Source: Strobilurus pachycystidiatus | Lineage: Eukaryota; Basidiomycota; Agaricomycetes; Agaricales; Physalacriaceae | Assembly (NCBI GenBank): GCA_019915135.1 | Contig: JAHLMK010000017.1 | Span: forward strand, 930,001-994,000 | Direction: 5' to 3' | DNA length: 64,000 bases | In this document: positions 33,375 to 45,421 of the stretch, one piece after another | How positions within the stretch are numbered: position 1 is the first letter of the stretch | Layout of the letters: each line of letters begins with the position of its first letter | Translations under genes and position numbers: made by a program | The notes under the pieces: model-generated | Databases searched by the model: none | The model's input: the letters and a program-made list of their open reading frames with translations, nothing else | Told to the model about the DNA's origin: nothing

Positions 33375-36300
33375 ATGGATGTTCCATACCGCTCCTCTGG
33401 TGCATCAAGTAGACAACACTACGCGCTAGCACGCAAAGTAGAGGAGGCTCTGTCTATACAACATGCAGACCGCTGCATTTTGGACGAGGTGGAGGCGGTC
33501 AGAGGACAGATCAGTGACCCAGGGCTGACGTTGGTGTGTCCTCTCGTTGCTGCACGCGAACATGGCTCAAGTCTCGCCGTAGATGAGGTGCAGAGAGCTC
33601 CTCATACTTCTGCTATACTGCCATAATGCCGTTACATCTCCCGTCCTCCGACCTGATGCCCTGTACTTCGCGATACCCCACGCGCTCAATCTAGCTGAAG
33701 CTGGCGTCAATGTACGAGACAAGCGACTGGGTGCGTAACGGTTACGATATGGTAGTAATATACCTTCTCACCAATCTCAGGCTATCTCTTTTGCACGGAA
33801 ATCATGCCTCCCGACCACGAACTGCAGCTTATGCTTGTGAACACGTTGCGCAAGGTGAATCAGGCCTCGTCTCCCTCATAATCAGCCGTACCTACAACAC
33901 GACTCAGGACCTCGAAAGCTTCTCTACTGACCGTATCTGTCTGGCACTGGACAACCTTATATCTGCCTCCATAGACGACCTGATCATGATCCCTGCTGTT
34001 CAGCCACGCTTACACGACCTCCTGGGCCATCCATCGTTAGTATGTGTCTTTTCTTCCCAAAACATTTCCATTGAGTGATTTCTTGCATGATAGAGACCAT
34101 GTCCGGCGCCGCGTACTCTTAGCGTTTAGAGCTCTGTCGAGGCATGACCATGGACTCATGCAGACGTTGACGTACACGTTGGTGAAAAGGCTCAGAGACG
34201 AGGACGCCAACATTTCGGCTGCCGCTTTTCTGGCGGCTACGGCTTCTGGGAAGGTTCGTGTTCGCGGCTTCGGTCTCATCGCGCGTCTCACTTCTGGTAG
34301 AGCGACGAAGTGCTGCAACGCGTCAACGATCTTTTCGCTTCTAGTCCCCATCATCGCTCTAGATATTGGCTACTAATTGCTCTAGGCTCCCTGCAAATCA
34401 TTGGGTAGGCTTTCCGCGACATGACAATTCTAGAATGCCTCATTGCTTCTAATATTTCAGGCTTAAAGATGTTCATCTACGCATAGTAACTAACATTATA
34501 CACGTAGCTGCCACACACAAGGACTATGGCGAGCATCCTTCCATTGATATTCCGGATGCAATTTCTGACCTTTTCGTAGCAATACTGTTCCAGGCTTTCC
34601 TCCTTCTGCAATCATTTCCATACCGGAGTCAGAATTCCTCATCATTCTCCCTCATACGCGCAACTGTACAAGATATCCGAGGGCTTTTATCTTCTGACAA
34701 GCCCCGCAACCAATACGTCTTCCTATCCTGTATCGCATGTATAGATACCAAGTACTGGGCTGGCACCCCGGACTCAACAGCGATCTTAGAAGAACGGGAC
34801 GTAGGTCGATTCATGCGGCTGCTGGACTCGACAGACTCTCTCATAAGGCGGAAGGTACTTCAGGCATTGCTCGTACTTCAAAGGAGGTTATCTCACCTAC
34901 ACGCTCGCAGGCGATCACTATCCTCAATAACGTCGATTCCGCCATCGTGTCGACCTACTACGTGCAATCTGTCGAGAACGTTCCCGATGTGTTGACGTAT
35001 GCTGACAAGCTGGAATACACGTGCCGATTACTGGAAGTGGTGGAGATCCAGTACGCGCAGGATGGAGAGGCTTACGCTCGTCAGATCTTGGAGCTCTTCA
35101 AGAAGCTGGACAGTCCTGGATCTCGCATTTTGGAGGTGGCTGTTGAGATGATTTTGGGGCGTATACGGGATAGTACGTTTACCTGACCTAGTGCCGTGAT
35201 GGTGGTGGTCCTGAACTGATACTCTAGATGTACCTATGTTCAAGATTGCCTCGTCGACAATTCTGATCGGATACATGCTCGACGGGAACGAGGTCGGACC
35301 TACATTGATGGTTATCGTCATCGCTCTGGCCACCGAATATTGTGGGGACCTATCGTTCCCAGCTGGAGACATTTTGAGCGGACTCGCAACTAGGCTCTTG
35401 CTCCTACCTGGTGTGTACTTGCAGGTATAAGTGTGATTAACTGGCGTACTCACCTCGTATACAGCATCGATCCAAGATGTATGTCTCATAGCGATGTTGA
35501 GGGTCTCGGTGGAATGTGAGGAGGTACAAGAAGATGTGCGGACGGTTATCGAGCATTTGGCTGGGGTTTCAATGAAGTACCTCAGGAAGGTACATGACTA
35601 TTCTTGTTATGTATTGTGGCACGTGCACTGAGGTATGAACCTTCCAGAGATGTGAGGAGTTCCTACGATTATCGAGAGATAGGACCCGCCTTGTCAAACT
35701 CCTGGGTACGGCGAAATCATACTCGGTACGCTTCTCTTGGAGATGGTTCTTCGAAGGCTCATGACCGTTTAAGCTCCCACACGTTCTGGAGGCCTTGTCG
35801 AATGATCAAGCGGAAGGAAGAACATCATTCAGTACTGCTTCCCCCAGGTCACCTGGGTCTCCCTCTTTGTCTGGTAGCAAATTGCGATACGCAGCATATG
35901 ACGCGCCGACTGTACCGAAGCCTCGAATACACCCACGTCGGCCCTCAGTGACTCGGAGCGAAACTGACAGTTTGGACTCCGTCATGTCAAGGACGATGAC
36001 TCCCGGAGAACTAGCGCTGGCGACAAAGGACTTGGAAGCGATGTCTTTGGTACCTTACTTTCGAATTGTCACCGAAGAAGATTGAGGCTGACGCGCTCTT
36101 CTCTATAGTTGCCGAATCGAAATCAAAGAGCACTCACAGATGAGTCGAGTCCCAGTCAGGTCGGTCGTCACCCACGAAGAAGGTTGAGCCTTATTGACAT
36201 CAGAACGCAGGCCACGAAAGTGGATCTCATTGCCTTTGACACCCCATTCCTCTCGGATCCAGTTTCATCCGGTCCGTCTGATATCAGCGATAAAGAGCAA

Positions 36301-36650
36301 TTTGAAGCCCTCTGGAATAGCTTTGACGGGGCAGCGTCAAGAGGTTGGTTTGGGGCGTCGGTCGATCAGCTGTTAGAGCGGCTCAAGGGCGTGAAGGAGT
36401 TGGACCAGGCGGAGATTAGAACGATTACAATGGAGGAGGAGCCTTTCAAAGGTGTGTAGCTGCTCCATTATTCAAGGGTGCCGGGCTTATCAAACATCTT
36501 GTAGGTGAACTAAAGGTGCTCATTGGACAGGATGCTGCTTTGAGGGTGAAGCCAAATGAGGACGAAGACGAAGGGTGTCTTTGGAGATTGCGATGTATAA
36601 ACACACAGTTAAGGGTAGGTATCAAGCGGGCTTTTAGCGAGGAATCATGA
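33375..36650 (+). CDS. AP4E1: AP-4 adaptor complex epsilon subunit (adaptin)
   Basis: Large adaptin of the AP-4 coat, which sorts cargo at the trans-Golgi network. ATG 33375 opens MDVPYRSSGASSRQHYALAR. Spliced blocks follow the epsilon-adaptin trunk: CRELLILLLYCHNAVTSPVL, ALYFAIPHALNLAEAGVNVR, DKRLGYLFCTEIMPPDHELQ, LMLVNTLRKDLES, RICLALDNLISAS, VQPRLHDLLGHPS, RRRVLLAFRALSRHDHGLMQ and RLRDEDANISAAAF. HEAT-like helices continue (TYADKLEYTCRLLEVVEIQY, DSPGSRILEVAVEMILGRI). A Ser/Pro hinge (SPRSPGSPSLSGSK) precedes a short C-terminal part ending KRAFSEES at 36650. At least ten introns of 45-60 nt. The epsilon assignment rests on the trunk pattern; gamma-adaptin is the alternative. Confidence 0.75.
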
Positions 36651-36917
36651 AGTATCAAGGAGATAATTGACTGAGTTACGCTTCTGCACCGAAATCGCTC
36701 TCGGCAAATGAGATCCGATCAGCCCGCCAGCCTTCTTTCCTTCCAACCTCAATCAACACTCGCCCTTTCTTCACGATTCAGACTTGAATTTATTCGAATG
36801 CCAACCTGACGATAGTCTGCCCTCGACGCTAAACACCCAAGATTTTCCGAGGTGAACAAGGTCAAAAATCTCGATACTCGCCCATTCGGGAAGGCTAACC
36901 ACTTCTTGCGCGTAGAA

Positions 36918-38873
36918 ATGAACTCCATGCTCCCTGCCCTCAATCGTGGTGTCCTTGTCGCGGTATTCCTCTTGCCCAGCGCATGGTCGTCCAATATCGC
37001 CGTCATGTCCTCTTCAAGTGTGTTCCTGCTTGGCAATTTGACCTACATGACACCAGCCCGCGTGCTTGATGTTACGCCTCTGACCGTCCTATACGCCAAT
37101 GACTCCATAATAACCTCTACCACTATCGTCGATACCTTGAATCAGTATGCGTCTATGGACGATGTTTGGACTTGGAACTTCATTTCGGCATCCAATTCGG
37201 CTCTCTCCATCGCGTATACTGGGCCAGGCAGCGCCATGATTGACTCCTCTGCCTACATGTGGATGCAGGACAACGGCATTGCACTCTACCAGGGCGATGG
37301 ATATGATCATAGCGGCCTAGCGCCTGGCCCTTACGTCCTTGCGCCGTCGGGGCAAGCTTCTCCGGTGTATCGCCTCTACAGTGACGACCTCGAAGCTTTC
37401 CTCTTCGGTTGCATTCCAGATGAAAGCACTTCGAATGCCTTCAGACCGGTTGATGCACACAATCAGGCCTATCGCATTCCCGTTCCCTCCCGTCTCTATT
37501 CTCTACATGATAGTCGGCCCCTTGCCGACAGGAGGTTTGCATTGAAGGACATCTACGACGTCAAGGGCCTGAAAACAGGCGCCGGGTCGCGCGCATATCT
37601 AGAGGCATATCCTCCTGCGGTGGCCAACGGCCCAGCACTACAAACACTACTGGATCTTGGGGCTGTTCTCGTCGGAAAGACGAAGACTTCGCAGTTTGCA
37701 CACGGTGCCGATCCTTGGGAGTTCATTGACTTTCAATATCCGTGGAACCCCCGGGGTGATGGTCACTTGAACGCTGCAAGTTCAAGCTCAGGTTCGGCTT
37801 GTGCAATTGCCGGGTATGAATGGATCGATTTCGCTGTTGGTAGTGATACCAGAGGGAGTGTGAGGAAGCCAGCAGCAATTGTCGGTGTCTATGGTATTCG
37901 GCCAACGTGGGGTGGGATGGACCTTACAGGTGTCGTACCTCTAGCACCTGAGCTGGATACGCTTGGACTCTTCGCTCGCGACCCGCAGTTCTTCTGCGAG
38001 CTGGCGAGATTGTGGTACGTTGGCTTCAATGTTTCCGACCGTTCTTTGACATCTCATACACTTAGGTATTCTGAATATTCGCCGACAGTTTCTGAATCAA
38101 CATACAATCGCTTCCCATCATCCGTCTACGTGCCCTCGGACTATTTCCCAGTTCAAAATGAACAAGCCCAGGCTATCTACGATAATTTTATCGCTGTTCT
38201 CACCAGAAACTTCAATATGACGGCTGTTTCGGTCAACATCTCGGACATCGTTCGAGCTTCCTCCATCCCTGACATGACCAACTTCACTGCGTTCCAGTTG
38301 AATTCGAACAAGCTCGCAGAGTACCATTCCTGGCATAGGGTCGGTAAACCTCTGGTAGACCTATGGAAAAACAGATATGGCAGGGATCTTGTGTTCGACC
38401 CTAAGCCGCGGGCCGCCTTTCAGCGTGCCCAGGCGATGACTGAAGACGAATACCGGGAGGCTATTGCTGCCCAGATGGCATTCGCCGGATTCTTCACAAC
38501 AAACGTTCTTGTTGCCGACACTGACACCTGCTCGAACGCCGTCATGATTTACGACATCGGTACGGGCGGTCTTCCTTCGTATCGCGAGGAGGCGCTGAAC
38601 CATCTGGATGGTTCCACATCTATCAGTATCACGATACCCGACGGAGGTTTGCCCAGCAATTATCTCGCCTCAGCAGCGGGCTGTCCGGATTTAACAGTCC
38701 CACTCGGCCAAGTCGACTATGAAAGCCGTCTATCGAGCAGGTCAGAGAAGTTGCCAGTGTCGGTGCAAATGGTGGCGCATCCTGGCTGTGAAGGCATGCT
38801 ATTGGATTTGATCGGGGCTCTTTCGAAGGCAGGATACGTGGTAGAGACGAAGACTGGCACAGCAGCTTACTGA
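36918..38873 (+). CDS. secreted amidase-signature hydrolase
   Basis: Intron-free 651-aa amidase-signature enzyme hydrolysing an unknown amide or ester. ATG 36918 (MNSMLPALNRGVLVAVFLLP) gives a signal peptide and is preferred over the upstream in-frame GTG. About 200 residues of extra N-terminal domain precede the amidase core. The Ser-cisSer-Lys triad is intact: Lys in FALKDIYDVKG (about residue 209), the Ser-rich AASSSSGSACAIAG (about 284) and the nucleophile in GSDTRGSVRKPA (about 308). GVYGIRPTWGGMDLTGVVPL follows. The C-terminus has SAAGCPDLTVPLG and PVSVQMVAHPGCEGMLLDLI. Several N-glycosylation sequons (NMT, NIS, NFT) fit an extracellular protein. Confidence 0.9.
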   Translation: MNSMLPALNRGVLVAVFLLPSAWSSNIAVMSSSSVFLLGNLTYMTPARVLDVTPLTVLYANDSIITSTTIVDTLNQYASMDDVWTWNFISASNSALSIAYTGPGSAMIDSSAYMWMQDNGIALYQGDGYDHSGLAPGPYVLAPSGQASPVYRLYSDDLEAFLFGCIPDESTSNAFRPVDAHNQAYRIPVPSRLYSLHDSRPLADRRFALKDIYDVKGLKTGAGSRAYLEAYPPAVANGPALQTLLDLGAVLVGKTKTSQFAHGADPWEFIDFQYPWNPRGDGHLNAASSSSGSACAIAGYEWIDFAVGSDTRGSVRKPAAIVGVYGIRPTWGGMDLTGVVPLAPELDTLGLFARDPQFFCELARLWYVGFNVSDRSLTSHTLRYSEYSPTVSESTYNRFPSSVYVPSDYFPVQNEQAQAIYDNFIAVLTRNFNMTAVSVNISDIVRASSIPDMTNFTAFQLNSNKLAEYHSWHRVGKPLVDLWKNRYGRDLVFDPKPRAAFQRAQAMTEDEYREAIAAQMAFAGFFTTNVLVADTDTCSNAVMIYDIGTGGLPSYREEALNHLDGSTSISITIPDGGLPSNYLASAAGCPDLTVPLGQVDYESRLSSRSEKLPVSVQMVAHPGCEGMLLDLIGALSKAGYVVETKTGTAAY

Positions 38874-40999
38874 TGAGATAAGTGTGCATCCACAATAAGT
38901 TGAAAGCACACTGGACTTGCAATGTTACATTCGTTGATGAGAGAGCCATAGTATATATCGTTCTGGGTTCAAATAGCAGTCCTCGAAGCTGTCATTGAAC
39001 GTCCCACAGCTGCGGTGATGGACGGCGGTCTAGTCGGAGTATGTCGCAAGACCCTTGCATCGGGCTCAGCTAGTAGGCTCAGCTCTTCGTATCCTCATGA
39101 TCGAATGGGCCGTTGCCTGTACTAGCGTCAAGTCATGGTCACCTACACTTGAAAAGAATCACGCACCACCTTTAATAAGTAGGTCGTTTGAATGGTCGAC
39201 TCGGACTAGACCCAAAAGGCGTCTTTCTTCAATATCCGACGAGTCAGAAGCGTCACTGCCATACCAGTCTGACCGAGAAATAGGCAGAGAAGACTGAACC
39301 ATCTAGGCACCCAAGCACTATGAGGGGAGAGTTCATTACAGCTTGTCGGGTATGAGTAATTCAAGATTGATTGGGGACACATACTTACAGGTCATGGCGA
39401 CGCGCTAGACTCATGCACGGGCTGACATCGCGATGGGTGCGGCACGTCATCAAGAGCTCCCTTCGGTCGTCCTCGACCCGAGACTATTTGCCTTCCTCGA
39501 TACTGACCCACTCTAAAGTCACTTAGCACAGTCAATGGCAGGTCAATGGTGCGGTCATGTGCGGCATCCGGGCCGGGCTCCTTCCAGCGGGCGAAGATTC
39601 GGAACATTATAGTTTGATCGTTCGGTTTCTTCACTGCTTCCATCCCGCTTCCATCAACCTTCAAGTTCCAGGTCTTTTTGCGCCAAGACGTTCATGGTAT
39701 CCAGATGATATGGTCGAAGGTGACTGCCACATGGAATTTTGAATGCAATGGGGCATTATCTCTCGCACCGCGAGGTTACAACGCATCCAATGACGAGAAC
39801 CCTAGAAGGTGCTCCAACAGTGCTTGAACCTGCTTGAACTTATCGATCACGTTTATTGATATTGATAGGAATTGTGCTTTTATACACTCTCCAGAGTCAC
39901 ACCTATCACGACGGTGAGTGTTCCTGCCAGTGCGCCTCATCGGTGCTGCGCACCGTCATGTTCACTGCGCTGCATCACCGCCGCCTAAGCTCTATCATGT
40001 CACGGATTAGATTATTGCTATCAATGCTTCTTTACGCCCCAAGTTCCGGAAGATTGAAGTCGGTCTCGGAACTCTATCAAGTACCACGATGCGCACTGAT
40101 GAGATACGGGGGAGATACTCTTGATGCTCTCTGCCAAGCCTTTCTATGTCACTGGGCAACGAAAGTATGTAACATATTCTACGCATATCGAAGTGAAGGT
40201 CTTTCAACTTCCTAGTATGAACATGCACTCCCATATCTTTACGTGTCATTAACCGCGTAGCTCGTCGACCTGATTCGCGTACGGACCCGGCAGTACTGCG
40301 ACGGTGCACAATCACCAATCACTACTGTTTATCTAATGCCGAGACAGACGTGTTCTTTCATTGACTGCCTCACGTTCTTCCAACAGTGACCTCGGTAATA
40401 GACTCCGATTACCGACAAGCATCATGACTCTATTACTTACCGAAGCTCTACATCTATCTGATGAAGCTACATGTGGGACTCTCCTCAGGAACGTCGATGG
40501 CAAGAAATCAAGAAAGTCTCCTCATGGTATTCACTAGACATCGTCCTCATTTTGGTGCGCATTTTAGATGCCAAGCAATTCGAGGTCCATGAACGAACTC
40601 TGTGGCTTGGCTATGAACTCTCTAAACAATGCCTCGGGACAATCTCTCGCAGACAGCGACCGACCCGACAATTCCATTACGACAGTTTACCGACCTAAAA
40701 GCTGCCAGATCAACCGAGCGCAGTAGTTGTAAAGGCCTACATAGGTGACTGATGTAACCATCTCGTGGCGAAGAACATTCATCCTGACTTTGGCCAGCGG
40801 TATCTATTCCAGAACGTCCATGCGCTCTCCGTATTTTCTCCTCCCCGTGCTCCCCCCCGCGTCTGAGTACGTGACTTCTTTCCATGAGGTGAAGTGGGGG
40901 GAGGACAGATAAGAAAAACATATTTAAAGCGTCTGGCTGAGCTGGTCGAAACCCAAGGCATTCCTTCTCGTCGACTTCTCTCGCAGTATTCGCTCCAAG
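38874..40999. other. 2.1-kb gene-poor interval
   Basis: Between the amidase and the M35 protease genes only frames of 60-120 codons occur, on both strands, with no domain and no coherent splicing. It ends in the protease promoter. Confidence 0.45.
40921..40928 (+). promoter_or_regulatory. TATA-like box of the M35 protease gene
   Basis: TATTTAAA, 72 nt upstream of ATG 41000, after a purine-rich AGATAAGAAAAACA stretch. Also note a GATA core (AGATAA) 11 nt upstream of it. Confidence 0.4.
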
Positions 41000-42491
41000 A
41001 TGTTCACACCTTTCGTCGTTCTCGGCTTCGCTGCCTCTGCCTTCGCAGGTCCGCTGAAACGCTTCGATGGCCTCACCGTGTCCGTTACAGGACCGGCCGA
41101 TGCCAGCTCAGTCGATGACCTCAAGTTCACGGCATCCGTCACGAACACTGGATCGGAAGACGTGAAGATTCTCAAGTACGGCACCATCTTGGACGACAGT
41201 CTGCCTACGAGGTCCTTCACCGTCACCAAAGACGGCGAGACCGTGCCCTTCACTGGTATCAAGGTCAGGGATTTCCTCCTTCATTATGACGCGCCGTTTT
41301 GTTCATCCCACTCACTTAGATCTCCGTCTCTCTTGAGGACACCGATGATTCTGCCTACGCCTTCATTGCTGCCGGTGAAACCGTCACTTTCAGCCACGAT
41401 GGTGAGAAGTTATCTTTTCTGGATTCTGGATTCTCTCTGACCCGCTTCCGCAGTGTCCAGCCTGTTCGATTTTAGCTCCGCTGGAGAGGGAACGTACACC
41501 TTCGAGCCCATTACCAACTTCCACATTGCCCCAGCCGCCGCACGCGTCACCAGCGAGGTCGCTTTGGACACAGTTGGTGCCTCTACCAACTCCGTGGAGG
41601 TTAACATCTCGGGTGATTTGGAGAAGCGCGAGATGCAACGGAAGCGCGCTACTGATATCTGTACCACCGCGTCCAAGAAGACCTTCATTGATGCTAGGTT
41701 AGTATGGACACCATCAGATGCACTCGGAATGTATTACTGAATTCAGGACAGTTACACTGAGGCCAAGACTTTGGCGTCTCTGGCTTCCAGCTACATCTCC
41801 ACAAACGGTGCCAACTCTCTGTACACGGCTTACTGGAAAACCAACTCCCAGAGCACTGTCCGCGGTGTTTTCAACACCGTCGCCTCCGAGTCTTCTTCCA
41901 GCCGCACGTATGTCTCTCCAATTTGAGGGTTCTCGTTTTCCAATCATCTCACGTATTTGAAGGTTGAGCTGCACCGATTCTTACAGCGCCTGCTCCAGCG
42001 GTGTCATTGCCTACACTGTCATCGCGACTACCAACGTCAGTCCATGTTGCCAATATGAATCGTTCACACATGTTAACTTTGCGCTCAGATCTACTTCTGC
42101 AGCATCTTCTTCAACGAGGTTGCGTCGACTAACCTCTGCTCTGGAACCACAGTTGCTTCTCGCAACGTTCGTGGTGGAACTACCCTTCACGAGGTGTGTA
42201 CTGGATGTTTCACGATAGATTGTGCTCTGACATTTCTTTACAAAGCTTACTCACGCCGTTTCGAGCACCTGTGAGTACCGTTTCTCTCAAGAGAAAACAC
42301 TCTCTGAACCCTAGCCTTTGCAGCGGATGTTACGTACGGGTGCAGTGCTGACCAGGCCTTGACGGCTGCCAACCAGGTCAAGAACGCCGACAACTACAAC
42401 GTATGTTTTCGTTGTGACATACAGGATTGTCATGGGCTGACATCTTGAAAAGTGCTTCTCCACCCAAGTTTACGCCAACACCCAGTGCTAG
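41000..42491 (+). CDS. M35 aspzincin metalloprotease (deuterolysin / peptidyl-Lys type), secreted
   Basis: Secreted zinc endopeptidase. Signal peptide MFTPFVVLGFAASAFA is followed by a propeptide of about 160 residues (LTVSVTGPADASSVDDLKFT onward) ending near the dibasic EKREMQRKR. The mature domain begins ATDICTTASKKTFIDA. It continues SYTEAKTLASLASSYISTNG, CSSGVIAYTVIATTN and IYFCSIFFNEV. The zinc site is HELTH, with the intron at about 42195-42246 splitting the motif region. The third ligand Asp lies in STSDVTYGC (the GTxDxxYG element). The C-terminus is NADNYNCFSTQVYANTQC. Architecture and short mature length match mushroom peptidyl-Lys metalloendopeptidases such as the Grifola enzyme; Lys-N specificity is likely but unproven. 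Confidence 0.88.
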
Positions 42492-42806
42492 ATACTCAGT
42501 ACTCAGGTCTCCACACTGATGTGAAAGTTTCAAGTATATAGCAAGTCCGAGTTCCGTAGTTCTTCTCTCAGTAGCAGTATTTTCTGTATCATGAGAAATG
42601 ACATTCTGTAAGACGATCAAATGCTTTGTTCTGTGATACTGGGCTTGATGCTCAATATTCAGTAGTATGCCAACGTTCAGTGCCTCAAATTAGCCTAAGC
42701 ACGCGCTCAGCGGAGGCTGCACCGCCGCGTCACATCATGTGTCAGTATGTTATGAGCGCGATTGAATTTCAATCTTCGGGCTCTCACCAGAACCATCAAC
42801 TTGAAC
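42492..42806. other. intergenic spacer
   Basis: 315 bp between two plus-strand genes. Nothing recognisable. Confidence 0.5.
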
Positions 42807-43898
42807 ATGAACGTCTCCGTAGAAGACTTGGCCGCTTCATCTGGTCTTGTAGAGGGAAAAGAAGGATCCACACAAATACTCAGAATGCAGGTAACAAAGA
42901 GTGACATTGCGTCCTTCCTTCTGGCCATCATAATGCTATTTACTCACAGACAATTCAGCTTGGCGTGGTGCAAGCTATGCCCCGTGCATCACAGTACGCG
43001 ATTTATCAGTTAGTTTGCTCTCGTCACGCTGGCATATATGAATGGTAAACACCGAAACGTTCAGCGAGTTCGCCGCGAAGTATCTGCCCGTTTTGGTGGA
43101 GAAATACAGGGCCAGCAACGACCCCCTCGAAGTCTCCGCCGTCATGCTCAACTCCATTACTTTTACGTGAGTGCCACCTCCTTACTGTACGATTGCGACA
43201 CTGTAAACGCGTATTCATCAAATCTGCAGGCCGTATTTTGTTCGTTTCAGTCACACCGCCGCCGGTGCTGGATTGGCTGCGTTGCAGGCCAAGCTGACCC
43301 TAGATACGAAAGACACGTTCAATCCTCGGACGAAGAGCGTAACCGACATGGCGGAATTTGGTCAATTTTTCTCGACACTTCTCGTTCTCCAAGGGCTTGA
43401 AGGGATCGATGTCGGTGATCGGAAGAACTTATTCAAGCAAATCCTGCAGTGGGTACAGACTATGCCCGACGGGTTTGCAGTCGACACATGCGAACGATGC
43501 CTGATGGCTTTGGAGGATGTCCCGTACGGTCATCTCGTTAACGTTCGGCGCGAAAATAACTCTTACGCCACGCTTATAGAGATACACGCCAGATGATGGC
43601 GGGTGTCCGTGCCAATCTAGAAAAGGTTCTGAAGGAGTGTGGTGCCCCGCGTTGTACTCGTAAGGCTCAGACTGACGGAACTGCTATGCTCCAATGTTCC
43701 AAGTAAGAGGTTCTTCGATCACAGGCCGTTTGGCACTGACCATTTGTTACACTTTCCCTAGATGTAAGACCGCTGTCTATGTAAGACATTTCCGGTGGCA
43801 AGCCTGGGTATCAATTAAACCTTCAACAGTGTGGCGCTTCACATCAGAAGGAGGCGTGGTCCAGTCACAAAGGACTGTGCTTCGAGTCAACTTTTTAG
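42807..43898 (+). CDS. MYND-type zinc-finger protein
   Basis: Protein-interaction protein with a C-terminal MYND finger. The probable start is ATG 42807 (MNVSVEDLAASSGLVEGKEG). Spliced exons give TIQLGVVQAMPRAS, TETFSEFAAKYLPVLVEKYR, PYFVRFSHTAAGAGLAALQA and DRKNLFKQILQWVQTMPDGF. A phase-2 intron (GTACGG at about 43523 to TATAG at about 43578) joins ALEDVP to DTRQMMAGVRANLEKVLKEC. The finger is CGAPRCTRKAQ.., MLQCSKCKTAVY (across an intron near 43708-43761), then after another intron CGASHQKEAWSSHKGLC, ending FESTF. All MYND ligands are present except that the usual CQ position is HQ. The N-terminal exon junctions are approximate. Confidence 0.7.
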
Positions 43899-44622
43899 AT
43901 CACACTTTGTATAAGATGTCTTATCGTCAATTTGATGCCGCTCAACTCAATATGTACCCTTGATGTTGCGCTTCGGGAAGAATGTAGGAAGATCCAGAAG
44001 ACAAGCTCAGAAATTAAGGTTCGACGTGTTGACGCGGAATTTCAGAGCGGAAGACAGTTGCGGTCCTGTGGCGATCTGTGGCGGTGGTCAGGGATTTCAA
44101 AATCGACAAACCTCCAGTAGGAGAGCAACCTCATGAGCGGTTGTCTTGCGATTTCCAGTAAAATTCTGAGGGGCGCGCCCCGAATGCCTCTCCCTCTTAT
44201 TGAATACTCGTCGCCTCGCGCATATGTAGACATGCCTGCAGGCTTGATTGGGGTCAGGGGCAGGACAATTGATTTGCGCACGCTGCATTGTGCAAGGCGT
44301 ATCCGAATATTGCCATCAGATGCGCCGTTCGGGCCGCTTCCACGTGTGGGCTTTGTTAGGTAAGCCACACCCTTTTTGAAAAGTACGGGGGTACCTTCAG
44401 GAATGCAACAATAATGGAAAGCTGAACAGTTGCGGCATCATCTTCCCACCTCCTTCCTTTCCGCCATCCAACCTCCACCATCTCTCCGTGTCGTCTCTGC
44501 CTTTCCCAAGCAGACTTTGCCCAGCGACGCGTCAGACGACCCCAACGCTCAGAGATGGCTGCCTGCCCAGAATCCCTCGAAAAGGCCAGTCGAATTGCTG
44601 CCTAGCTTACCTCAATTCGCTC
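43899..44622. other. spacer with no supported gene
   Basis: Contains a 108-codon minus-strand frame (44042-44368) and an overlapping plus frame, both unrecognised. It may include an unassigned 5' exon of the next gene. Confidence 0.4.
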
Positions 44623-45421
44623 ATGTACCTACAGATATTCCAAAAGGTCGAAGAGGAAACCGAGAGGCGCGTCCGGGACGAGGCGTATCAGGCCGTCAAA
44701 CAAACCGACGCGGCTGACGATTCATCCGAACCCGGCTCGACAGAGGCTTCCTTGAGAATAAAGGCGCGCCGCAGGGGAAGCGTGTCTATATCTCGTTTTG
44801 GACAGGTATGCACCCTGCTGGCCACCCGAAACACATTTAACTGACAGCGACTACGGCAGCTCTCTGACCATCTTACCGAAGTAATCCACCCTCGAGCCAC
44901 AGCAAATGGCCCCAGGCGGATGACATCCCTTGCGCCTTACTCCACGCCGTATCAGGTCTGTCCTCCCCGCTCAATGTCACATACAGTCCTGTATTGATCC
45001 GGCATCTTAGAATCACAGCGCCGACTCTCTGGCATCTGACAATCTGTCTGATGACGATGCTCACACGGAGGACGCCCACCACGTCACCCAGATGCACCAG
45101 ATTGTCGGTAGGCAGAATACACTCTCTCGCGCGGTCGGCGGTCTCCTTCCCAGGCGATTGAGCCGCGCGCGGTCTGGTAGTGTCGTCGCACAGGATAACT
45201 CAAACATGGTCATCGGTGTTTCGGTGGTCGAGGCGACGACAGAACATGCTCTGGGCGATGATGCTCCATCTGTTCCGTCGACGGTTGTTCACACCCTCAG
45301 GACACAGCGCTCGACGTCCTCGCTGTCTCGCACGGACTCCTTGATCGACCGTGCGTTCGGTCTGACCAAAAAGCTTCGCAGGAAGAGTAAAATCACCTCG
45401 TTGACACCTTCTCCATCATAG
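44623..45421 (+). CDS. Ser/Arg-rich protein of unknown function
   Basis: Not recognised. From ATG 44623 it reads MYLQIFQKVEEETERRVRDE, a charged helical start, then a disordered segment (ADDSSEPGSTEASLRIKARR). Short introns at about 44805-44857 and 44956-45012 lead to SADSLASDNLSDDDAHTEDA. The last exon has GGLLPRRLSRARSGSVVAQD and a Ser-rich C-terminus (STSSLSRTDSLIDRAFGLTK) ending LTPSPS. The frame is open upstream of ATG 44623, so an earlier start is possible. Composition suggests a phosphorylated regulatory or scaffold protein. Confidence 0.5.

Noticed and set aside
38960..38990. tRNA B-box-like GGGTTCAAAT
   Set aside because: No A box at the correct distance and no acceptor stem could be paired. 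I found no convincing tRNA or 5S rRNA anywhere in the window.
44042..44368. 108-codon minus-strand ORF
   Set aside because: Overlapped by an equally plausible plus frame; neither has a domain.
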